DNA of 40,108 nucleotides, from contig NZ_LIPP01000003.1 of the NCBI RefSeq assembly GCF_001418335.1, forward strand, positions 1 to 40,108, written 5' to 3'. The notes under the pieces were generated by a model. The model saw only the letters and a list, made by a program, of their open reading frames with translations, was not told the DNA's origin and did not search any database. The position numbers and the translations under genes were made by a program. Source of the DNA: Streptomyces aurantiacus (GTDB lineage Bacteria; Actinomycetota; Actinomycetes; Streptomycetales; Streptomycetaceae). Shown here one piece after another: positions 33,734 to 40,108 of this stretch (positions within the stretch are counted from its first letter, which is position 1; each line of letters begins with the position of its first letter).

Positions 33734-34897
33734 ATGCTCGTCCACCTGCGACGCCAAGCCCAGCAGTATCCGCGCCTCGTCGAGGTGGTCTTCCTGCTCC
33801 TTGTGTGGGCCGCCACCAGTAATCAGTACCGCCGAACAGGCACCGACTCCATGTGGTGGCCGGGGTTCGTCATCGCGGGAGTCGTCTGCGCAAGCCTGCC
33901 GGCACGCCGCCGCCATCCCGGTCTCGTCGTCAGCCTCACGACCCTCGGAACGGTCCTCGTCGGCAGCCAGGGTTGCCTGATCGGCCCTCTGCTGTTGCTG
34001 CCGGTCATCGTCGCGCTGTACGAACTCACCCTGCGTTCCGGGCAACGGGCGGTTCTCATCCACTGCCTCTGCATCGCCCTCGTGCTTCTGCCCACCTCGC
34101 TGCGCTGGGACTCGGAGGGCGACCCGTGGGTGGACCAGGTGGTGAGCCTCGCGTTCTGGATTCTGCTGCCGGTCATGTACGGCTCGGCGGTGCGGTCACG
34201 CCGCGCGTACCTGAACGCCGTACAGGCACGCGCCGAACAAGCCGAACGAATTCTGGAAGAGGAAGCCAGGCACCGTGTCTACGAAGAGCGCATCCGCATC
34301 GCCAGGGAGCTGCACGATGTCGTCGCTCACCACATGGCGCTGGCCAATGCCCAGGCCGGTACGGCCGCCCACTTGTACCGCACCCGCCCCGAGCAGGCAC
34401 ACGCCATTCTCGCCGAGCTGACCGTCACGACGACCGAGGCACTCCGCGAACTCCAGGCCACCGTGGGCCTGCTCCGCGAATCCGACACCACCCAGGAATC
34501 CCTGGAGCCGGCCCCCGGTCTGGACCGGCTCGACGACCTGGTCGCCGCCTTCGCCGCTGCCGGACTGCACCTCACCGTCGACACCGACGGCCCCCGGCAA
34601 CCCCTGTCGGCCGGCACGGATCTGACCGCCTTCCGCATCGTGCAGGAGGCGCTCACCAACGTCGCCAAACACGCCGCGGTGAGCACGGCGCACATCCAAC
34701 TCGTCTACACCCGGGACCAGCTGGCGATCACCGTCAGCGACGAAGGCAATCCGCTCCCGCGTCCGCGCGCTCGCGGGGGTGGGTTCGGCCTGGTCGGCAT
34801 GCGGGAGCGCGCCCAGTCAGCCGGAGGGCACCTCCGCGCCGGCCGCCGGCCCGAAGGCGGGTTCGCTGTCACGGCAGAACTCCCCATCCACACCTGA
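33734..34897 (+). CDS. NarL-type sensor histidine kinase
   Basis: This 387-aa kinase has about four to five TM helices in the first 150 residues (VEVVFLLLVWAATS, FVIAGVVCASLPA, LTTLGTVLVGS, LLLLPVIVALYELTL, LIHCLCIALVLLPTS, LAFWILLPVMYG) with short loops, then a coiled coil (QARAEQAERILEEEARHRVY). The HisKA_3 phosphoacceptor His194 is in ARELHDVVAHHMALANAQAG. The ATPase domain has FRIVQEALTNVAKHA and GGGFGLVGMRERAQSAGGHL. Lack of a large outer domain suggests sensing in the membrane, as in LiaS/DesK-like kinases. ATG 33734 is preceded by CCGGAGAG. It pairs with the regulator 33 bp downstream. Confidence 0.93.
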   Translation: MLVHLRRQAQQYPRLVEVVFLLLVWAATSNQYRRTGTDSMWWPGFVIAGVVCASLPARRRHPGLVVSLTTLGTVLVGSQGCLIGPLLLLPVIVALYELTLRSGQRAVLIHCLCIALVLLPTSLRWDSEGDPWVDQVVSLAFWILLPVMYGSAVRSRRAYLNAVQARAEQAERILEEEARHRVYEERIRIARELHDVVAHHMALANAQAGTAAHLYRTRPEQAHAILAELTVTTTEALRELQATVGLLRESDTTQESLEPAPGLDRLDDLVAAFAAAGLHLTVDTDGPRQPLSAGTDLTAFRIVQEALTNVAKHAAVSTAHIQLVYTRDQLAITVSDEGNPLPRPRARGGGFGLVGMRERAQSAGGHLRAGRRPEGGFAVTAELPIHT

Positions 34898-34930
34898 CCC
34901 CATCCACGCCTGGCCGACTGGAAGCCCACC

Positions 34931-35596
34931 ATGCCCATCCGCGTACTGATCGTCGACGACCAGACCCTGCTACGAGCGACCTTCCGCGTGCTGATCGACT
35001 CCTGCGACGATCTCGAAGTGGTCGCCGAAGCCTCCGACGGGCAGCAAGCCGTCGAACTGGCCCGCGTACACCACCCCGACGTCGTGCTCATGGACATCCG
35101 CATGCCGGGCACCGACGGGCTGGCCGCCACCGAGGCCATCTGCAACGACAAGGACCTGCACGACACCCGGGTCCTGGTCCTGACGACCTTCCAGTCCGAC
35201 GAGCACGTGGCCCAGGCCCTGCACCTGGGCGCGAGCGGCTTCCTCGGCAAGAACACCACCGCCGACGCGCTCCTCGACGGTATCCGCACCATCGCCGCGG
35301 GCGACGCACTCCTGTCACCCGCGGCCACCCGCTCCCTGATTACCCGCCTGCTCTCCACTCCCGGCACGGGCCCTGACGTCCCTCCCGAACGGCTGGCCGC
35401 CCTCACTCCCCGGGAACGCGAGGTGGTGAGGCTCGCCGCGGTCGGCAAGTCGAACACCGAGATCGCCGACGAGCTGTTCCTGAGCGTCCTCACCGTTCGC
35501 ACCCACATTCAGCACGCCAGAGCCAAGGTGGGCGCGCGTGACCGTGCCCAACTCGTCGCCCTCGCATACCAATCAGGCCTGGTGTCCGGCCGCTGA
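34931..35596 (+). CDS. NarL/LuxR-family response regulator
   Basis: This 221-aa regulator has receiver pocket VLIVDDQTLL (Asp9, Asp10), phosphoacceptor Asp55 in VVLMDIRMPG, Thr85/Thr86 region LVLTTFQSDEH and Lys107 in GFLGKNTTAD. The common GFLLK is GFLGK here, a small change. The LuxR HTH (about 157-210) reads LTPREREVVRLAAVGKSNTE and IADELFLSVLTVRTHIQHAR. The ATG follows the kinase stop by 33 bases. Likely targets are the neighbouring transporter and esterase genes, an inference from position. Confidence 0.94.
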   Translation: MPIRVLIVDDQTLLRATFRVLIDSCDDLEVVAEASDGQQAVELARVHHPDVVLMDIRMPGTDGLAATEAICNDKDLHDTRVLVLTTFQSDEHVAQALHLGASGFLGKNTTADALLDGIRTIAAGDALLSPAATRSLITRLLSTPGTGPDVPPERLAALTPREREVVRLAAVGKSNTEIADELFLSVLTVRTHIQHARAKVGARDRAQLVALAYQSGLVSGR

Positions 35597-35631
35597 CGCC
35601 GCGGGCTGCCCCTTCGGAAGGCACATTTCTG

Positions 35632-36579
35632 ATGACGACGCAACTACGCACCACGCTGGTCGGACTCCTCCTGGTGACCGCGGGCCTGGCCACCGCCGTC
35701 ACCGTGACACGCCACGACAACACCGATCATCCCGGCATCGCGGCCTCCGTCAGAACGGGGCCGTACGTAGCTCTCGGAGACTCCTACACATCGGGGCCCC
35801 GCATACCTGTTCAGACAGGCCGGCCCGCGGGGTGCGACCGCTCCGACCACAACTACCCCGCCCACGTCGCCGCCCAACTCCACCTCCAGCCGGGCGACAT
35901 CCGTGACGTGAGCTGCAGTGGTGCCACCCTCACCGACCTCACCTCGTCCCAGTCCACCAAGAAGGGGACGAACCCCGCTCAGTTATCGGCCATTTCCCGT
36001 TCGACGCGTCTCGTCACCCTGGGCATGGGCGGCAACGACATCGGCTTCAGCGACATGATCACTCGATGCGTCACCATGGGAACGGCCTTCAAGGTGCTCG
36101 ACCGCGCCAAAGACATGTCGTCGCACGACTCTCCCTGCCGTGAGTCGTACACCGACAACGGCATCGACTCCACAGAGAAGCGAATCGCCGGCCTTGAGCC
36201 GAAACTCACGAGTGCGCTGCGCGATATCCAGCGCCGTGCACCCGAGGCCCGCATCTATGTCGTCGGATATCCGGCCATCCTGCCTGTCGGCGACACCGGC
36301 TGCGGGCGTGGTCTCCCCCTCGCGCCGGGGGACATCGCCTACTTGCGCGACAAAGAGGCCGAGCTCAACAAGATACTCAAGGACCAGGCGGTCTCGGCCG
36401 GGGCAACGTACGTCGACACGTATGAGGCTTCCCGGGGACACGACGCCTGTGCGGCCGAGAGCACACGCTGGATCGAACCGATCGTCCCCAGCAATCCGGC
36501 CGCGGCGGTCCATCCCAACGCCCGGGGGCAACGTGGCATGGCGAAAGAGGTTCTTCGTGCCATCAGGGCAGTCGGGTGA
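35632..36579 (+). CDS. Secreted SGNH-family esterase/lipase
   Basis: This 315-aa protein has an N-terminal export signal or anchor (TTLVGLLLVTAGLATAVTVT). It is a GDSL/SGNH hydrolase: catalytic Ser51 in ALGDSYTSG, GGND at 133-136 with oxyanion Asn135, and His294 in VHPNARG. Three Cys pairs are suggested by six Cys (GCDRSDHN, VSCSG, TRCV, SPCRES, TGCGRG, DACAAE), as in the Streptomyces SEST-like esterases. There is no Asp three residues before the His, consistent with the SEST Ser-His dyad that uses a backbone carbonyl near a Trp (RWIEP). It is 35 bp after the regulator, so probably co-regulated. The substrate is a lipid or ester outside the cell. Confidence 0.92.
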   Translation: MTTQLRTTLVGLLLVTAGLATAVTVTRHDNTDHPGIAASVRTGPYVALGDSYTSGPRIPVQTGRPAGCDRSDHNYPAHVAAQLHLQPGDIRDVSCSGATLTDLTSSQSTKKGTNPAQLSAISRSTRLVTLGMGGNDIGFSDMITRCVTMGTAFKVLDRAKDMSSHDSPCRESYTDNGIDSTEKRIAGLEPKLTSALRDIQRRAPEARIYVVGYPAILPVGDTGCGRGLPLAPGDIAYLRDKEAELNKILKDQAVSAGATYVDTYEASRGHDACAAESTRWIEPIVPSNPAAAVHPNARGQRGMAKEVLRAIRAVG

Positions 36580-36583
36580 TCGC

Positions 36584-37066
36584 ATGCGGGTGGTCGCATG
36601 GAGTTGCCGTCCTACGCCCGCGCTGTGCCGGGTGCACGAAGGTCTCGCGGTGACGGCGGCGGCGTTCGTCGTACTGACCGTGACCGCCTGCGGCCACGGA
36701 GCGGCAAGGGCGCGCAGTTCCCACGGCCGCGCCGGCGAGGAAGGACACCAACGCCACGGCCGGACCGAGCACCGGCAGGTGTCACGTGTTGTTGTACGCG
36801 TCGTCGTACGCGCTTTCGGGCAGGCGGCCGGCCGCTGGTGCGGGTGCCGGAGGCGAGGTGGCTCATCGTCCTGCCGCGTAACCCTGGGCGCCGCGCGGGT
36901 TCGCCGCCGCCCGGAGGTCGCCGTTGTACGGATCGCGGGTGACGACCGACAGCCGGTCCTGGCTCCACGGTCCGGAGACGGTCACCTCGTGGCCACGTCG
37001 GCGCAGCTCGTCGACGATCGCCTGGCCCACAACGGTTCCGGTCGTCGGGCCGGCGGCGTGCGCTAG
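36584..37066 (+). CDS. Possible truncated lipoprotein gene
   Basis: A frame starting MRVVAWSCRPTPALCRVHEG continues with LAVTAAAFVVLTVTACGHGA, a hydrophobic stretch ending in a lipobox (LTVTAC). The first roughly 60 codons have high G/C third positions. After that the frame reads the antisense of a gamma-glutamyltransferase remnant and is not protein-like. It starts 4 bases after the esterase stop. It may be the 5' stump of a lipoprotein gene broken by rearrangement; weakly supported. Confidence 0.3.
   Translation: MRVVAWSCRPTPALCRVHEGLAVTAAAFVVLTVTACGHGAARARSSHGRAGEEGHQRHGRTEHRQVSRVVVRVVVRAFGQAAGRWCGCRRRGGSSSCRVTLGAARVRRRPEVAVVRIAGDDRQPVLAPRSGDGHLVATSAQLVDDRLAHNGSGRRAGGVR
36863..37062 (-). 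pseudogene. 3' remnant of a gamma-glutamyltransferase gene
   Basis: The minus strand reads AAGPTTGTVVGQAIVDELRR, then RGHEVTVSGPWSQDRLSVVT and RDPYNGDLRAAANPRGAQGY before a TGA at 36863. This is the C-terminal signature of gamma-glutamyltransferases (ggt), whose last residues read AAANPRGxQGYAxGR. Only about 60 codons survive; upstream it abuts the FtsX permease stop. It is a truncation left by a rearrangement or deletion. Confidence 0.7.
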
Positions 37067-39582
37067 GACCAGCGGCGGAGTACCGCCCGTGCGGGCAGCG
37101 TGAGCGCGAGCAGGGTCAGGGCGCCGGCGCCGGCCGCGAGGGACGCGTACATCAGCGGAGGTACGTAGGGCAGTTCGCCGGTCGTGCCGCGCATCATCGG
37201 GATCAGCGTGGCCGCGGCGATCGCGGAGCCGAGGACGACGCCGACCGTGGAGACCAGCAGGCCCTCCCAGCGGAGCATCCGCAGCACCTGGCGCCGGGTG
37301 AAGCCGATGAGGCGCAGCGTGCCCAGCTCACGGCGGCGGTCGAGCGCCGTCATCACCAGGGTGTTGACGGCGGCGACGGCGGCGAACCCGCCGAGGACCG
37401 CGGCCATGGTGTTGTTGCTCCAGGCGCCCAGCTTCGCGTCGAGGCTCCGCTCGGTGGCGTAGCCGGACGCGTCGGTGACCTCGCCCAGGGCGGCGAGCGA
37501 CTTCGCCGAGCCGCCGCGCACCAGCAGCGTGCTGTCGAAGCCCGAGCTGACGTGCCCGGCCAGGGACGCCCGGTCCATGGTCACCGTCGACAGGCCGAGG
37601 CCGCGTCCGTAGACCGCGACGACCTCGGGCTCGGCCTTCGTGCCGTCGGGCAGGTACAGCGGGAGCCGGTCGCCCACGCCGACGTCCGCCGAGGACGCCA
37701 GGGTCCTGTCGACGGCGATACGGTCCCGGCCGAGCCGGCCGAGGCTGCCCTCGCGTACGTCCAGGTCCTGCACCTTCGCGAGTTCGGCGCCCGAGCCGGT
37801 GACACCCTGCGTCGCCGCGCCCAGCAGCGACTTGAATTCGCCGGAGCCGGTCGGCACCAGTACCTGGGTGTTCAGCAGGCCGACGGCCGCGTCCACGTCC
37901 GGTACGCGGGCGGCGCGCGCCGCCGTGTCCACCGGGAGCCCGGCCGGGTCCGTCACCACGTGGTCCGCGGTGATGCCCGCGCGCACCTGCTGGTCGGCGA
38001 CGTGGTCCTCGCTCGTGTGCATGAAGACGAGCGTCGAGGAGAAGGCCGTGGCGAGCACGATCGGGGTGATCGCGGAGGCGAGACGGCGGGCGTTGCCACG
38101 GGAGTTGGCGACCGCGAGTGCACCGGCCGGACCCGCGCCGCGCAGCGGGAGGCCGAAGAGGCCCGCGAACAGCCGTGCCACCAGGGGGCCGAGCAGCGCG
38201 ACGGCGAGCATGAAGAGCATGACGACGCCGAGGGCGGCGCCGGCCGCGTCACCCCCCGAGGCGTTGGCGGAGACGCCGGTGAGGATCGCGCCGCCGACGA
38301 GGGCGGCGATACCCAGTGCGGTACGGATCACTCCTGGCCGCAGCCGTTCCACCGACGCCTCGGTGAGGGCCTGGCCCGGCTTGATCCTCGCGGGCCTGCG
38401 CCCGGCCGCCCAGCCGGCGCCGAGCGCGGTGAGCAGCCCGATGACGACGGCGGCGAGCAGGGGCAGCCCGGAGACGTGCACCCGCGCCGCCTCCGGGATC
38501 GCGCCGCGGTCCTGCAACTGCCCGAACCACCAGTGGGCGAGCCCGATGCCGGGCAGGCAGCCGAGGATCCCGGCGAGCGGCGCGACGAGCAGGGCCTCGG
38601 AGGCCACCGCGCGGCGGACCTGGCGTGGTGTGGCGCCGACGGCGCGCAGCAGCGCGAACTCCCGGGCCCGCTGGGACACGGACAGGGCCACGGTCCCGGC
38701 CGCGGTGAAGATCGCGACGATGGTGGCGATGCCGCCGAAGGAACCGCCGATTCCGAAGAGCGTCACCTTGGCGTAGCCGAGCCCCGGGTCCTCGACGGCG
38801 CCGCGGTCGTCGCCGACGTTCACCTCGGCGCCGGAGCCCGCCAGGGCCTTCTCGACGCCGTCCGCGAGGGCCGCGGGGGTGGTGCCGTCCTTCGCCAGTA
38901 CGGCGATGGCGTCCACCGTGCCGGGGTGGCCGGCGAGCGTGGGGGCCTCGGTGTCGGCGAACCAGGCGAACGCGCTCGTGGCGCCGGTGTCCGCGGTGCC
39001 GGTGTTCCGGGCGGTGTCCGCGGAGCCGGCCTCGGCGACGCCCGTGACGCGGAAGTCCCGCTGTCCGGCGGCGGTCCGGAGCGTGACGCTGTCGCCGACG
39101 GCGGCCTTCGCGGTGCGGGCGGCGGTGGCGTCGAGTACGACCTCGCCGGTGCCGGGCGCGGTCCCGGATGTCAGCTCGGCGCCGGTGAAGGCGTGCGAGC
39201 CCCAGCCGTGCGCGGTGAGCGAGCCGTCTCCGGCCCGCACCGGGAAGGTGACGTCCGCGACGGCGCCGGCCGCGCCCGGAGCCTCGGCGGCCTTCGCCAC
39301 CAGGCCGGCGTCCACCCGTGCGGTGTCCGGCAGCGGAACGGCTTCTTCCTCGCGGTCCTCGCCGCTGCCCGTGACGACGTACTCGTACTGGTCCGCCGCC
39401 GCGACCACCGGCACCTGCGCGTACCGCTCCGCGGGCACCGACGCGCGCAGGCCGGTCTCCAGCAGGATGCCGCAGGCCGTGACGATCAGCGCCGACATCA
39501 TCAGCGCGACGAAGGTTCCCGCGAAGGACGCGGGCTTGAAGCGGACGGCCGCGCGGGCGAGTCCGTTGGGGACGATCCTCAT
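37063..39582 (-). CDS. FtsX-like ABC transporter permease
   Basis: This 839-aa permease has ten TM helices: an N-terminal TM (FAGTFVALMMSALIVTACGI), a large outer domain of about 230 residues, three TMs of a first FtsX module (IATIVAIFTAAGTVALSVSQ, LLVAPLAGILGCLPGIGLA, LPLLAAVVIGLLTALGAGW), a central pair, and a second FtsX module at the C-terminus (NTMAAVLGGFAAVAAVNTLV, VSTVGVVLGSAIAAATLI, YASLAAGAGALTLLALT). RAREFALLRAVGATPRQVRR and RRELGTLRLIGFTRRQVLRM are the conserved loops that meet the ATPase. It is coupled to the ATPase gene by a 4-bp overlap. MacB/LolC-type transporters act mechanically on envelope substrates; the substrate is unknown. Confidence 0.93.
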   Translation of the reverse strand: MRIVPNGLARAAVRFKPASFAGTFVALMMSALIVTACGILLETGLRASVPAERYAQVPVVAAADQYEYVVTGSGEDREEEAVPLPDTARVDAGLVAKAAEAPGAAGAVADVTFPVRAGDGSLTAHGWGSHAFTGAELTSGTAPGTGEVVLDATAARTAKAAVGDSVTLRTAAGQRDFRVTGVAEAGSADTARNTGTADTGATSAFAWFADTEAPTLAGHPGTVDAIAVLAKDGTTPAALADGVEKALAGSGAEVNVGDDRGAVEDPGLGYAKVTLFGIGGSFGGIATIVAIFTAAGTVALSVSQRAREFALLRAVGATPRQVRRAVASEALLVAPLAGILGCLPGIGLAHWWFGQLQDRGAIPEAARVHVSGLPLLAAVVIGLLTALGAGWAAGRRPARIKPGQALTEASVERLRPGVIRTALGIAALVGGAILTGVSANASGGDAAGAALGVVMLFMLAVALLGPLVARLFAGLFGLPLRGAGPAGALAVANSRGNARRLASAITPIVLATAFSSTLVFMHTSEDHVADQQVRAGITADHVVTDPAGLPVDTAARAARVPDVDAAVGLLNTQVLVPTGSGEFKSLLGAATQGVTGSGAELAKVQDLDVREGSLGRLGRDRIAVDRTLASSADVGVGDRLPLYLPDGTKAEPEVVAVYGRGLGLSTVTMDRASLAGHVSSGFDSTLLVRGGSAKSLAALGEVTDASGYATERSLDAKLGAWSNNTMAAVLGGFAAVAAVNTLVMTALDRRRELGTLRLIGFTRRQVLRMLRWEGLLVSTVGVVLGSAIAAATLIPMMRGTTGELPYVPPLMYASLAAGAGALTLLALTLPARAVLRRWS

Positions 39583-40108
39583 GCCGACACACCTGCCATC
39601 GCGCTCGTGCGGGCGGTAGGGGAAGTAGGGCCGGTACGGGCTGTACGAGCCGTGAGCGCCGCCATGTGCTCCGCGATCCGCTCCGCGGAACCGCCCTCCA
39701 CGCCACCGGCGAAGGCGCCGTCGGCGAGGAACAGGACGCGGTCGGCCCAGGCGGCGGCGGTCGGGTCGTGGGTGACCATGACGACGGTGGCGCCGAGGTC
39801 ATTCACCGCCTGGCGGAGCAGGCCGAGTACCTCGGCGGCGGTGCCGGTGTCGAGGGCGCCGGTGGGCTCGTCGGCGAACATCACGTCGGGGCTGGTGATC
39901 AGGGCGCGGGCGACGGCCACCCGCTGCTGCTGGCCGCCGGAGAGCTCGCCGGGCCGGCGCCGCGCCTTGTCGGCGAGTCCGACCTGCGCGAGTACCGCGG
40001 TCGCCCGGTGACGGTCCTGGCGTTGCCCGGCGAGGCGCATCGGCAGCAGTACGTTCTGCTCCACGGTCAGCGACGGCAGCAGGTTGAACGCCTGGAAGAC
40101 GAAGCCGA
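39579..40108 (-). CDS. ABC transporter ATPase, MacB/LolD type, 5' end cut by window edge
   Basis: The visible part (about 176 residues) begins with the Q-loop FVFQAFNLLPSLTVEQNVLL and includes signature LSGGQQQRVAVARAL, Walker B VMFADEPTGALDTG and the H-loop VVMVTHDPTAAAWADR. Walker A and the start lie beyond 40108. The C-terminal tail is Thr/Arg/Pro-rich (ALTARTARTGPTSPTARTSA). DEPTGALD and the FQ.FNLLP motif are typical of the FtsE/LolD/MacB class that works with FtsX-type permeases, matching the overlapping gene. Confidence 0.92.
   Translation of the reverse strand, partial: GFVFQAFNLLPSLTVEQNVLLPMRLAGQRQDRHRATAVLAQVGLADKARRRPGELSGGQQQRVAVARALITSPDVMFADEPTGALDTGTAAEVLGLLRQAVNDLGATVVMVTHDPTAAAWADRVLFLADGAFAGGVEGGSAERIAEHMAALTARTARTGPTSPTARTSAMAGVSA

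Noticed and set aside
37552..40011. Very long plus-strand frame over the FtsX and ATPase genes
   Set aside because: Antisense shadow of high-GC genes, rich in Gly/Arg/Asp/Val, without any domain signature.

Overview
The window is high-GC actinobacterial DNA and almost certainly comes from a Streptomyces chromosome. The evidence is strong G/C bias at third codon positions, many GTG/TTG starts, overlapping ATGA/GTGA junctions, and a gene order known from Streptomyces: phoU / phoR-phoP / lipoprotein / carD / ispD-ispF / cysS / rlmB / DoxX protein / nucleotidyltransferase / msiK, with gpmA nearby. All assignments come from reading translated sequence and motifs; no database search was run.

Layout. 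(1) 1-2177: an accessory regulatory module. Two small minus-strand genes, the second apparently frameshifted and ending in an acidic low-complexity tail, stand divergent from an XRE-TPR regulator whose promoter overlaps a palindrome. (2) 2272-4650: an MFS exporter and gpmA with a strong terminator, followed by a decayed tyrosine-integrase C-terminus. (3) 4970-9410: a SigE-like ECF sigma factor with a membrane partner, a DUF2690-like membrane protein, and a LysR/SDR divergent pair with a perfect inverted-repeat operator candidate. (4) 9501-23897: the conserved core. It holds a Cys-rich mini-protein, the phosphate regulon control genes with PHO boxes, CarD, two MEP-pathway enzymes, CysRS, RlmB, a large DoxX-domain membrane protein, a sugar-nucleotide transferase, a small secreted protein and the sugar-ABC ATPase MsiK. 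(5) 24169-25022: tRNA-Thr(UGU) followed by repeats and one or two small ORFs that look like the edge of a lost integrative element. (6) 25039-36579: a second accessory block with a TetR/SDR divergent pair, then a co-oriented run of an ABC exporter (ATPase + permease), an OmpR-type two-component system, an MMPL transporter, a NarL-type two-component system and a secreted SGNH esterase. (7) 36584-40108: a possible lipoprotein 5' fragment, a gamma-glutamyltransferase 3' remnant, and an FtsX-type permease with its MacB/LolD-like ATPase, which runs off the right edge.

How the genes work together. PhoR-PhoP and PhoU control phosphate starvation; the PHO boxes between them imply autoregulation. CarD, CysS, RlmB, IspD/F and gpmA are housekeeping. 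MsiK would energise several sugar ABC importers encoded elsewhere. The block at 26837-36579 looks like an envelope-stress or amphiphile-export module: two sensor systems, two exporters and a secreted lipid-active hydrolase. Its ligand cannot be read from sequence.

Most of the window is ordinary Streptomyces gene content. The best candidates for something undescribed are the XRE module at the left end, the two-sensor export/hydrolase cluster, the Cys-rich peptide beside phoU, and the unusual intergenic tandem repeats, especially the alternating 16-bp array at 21016-21095.
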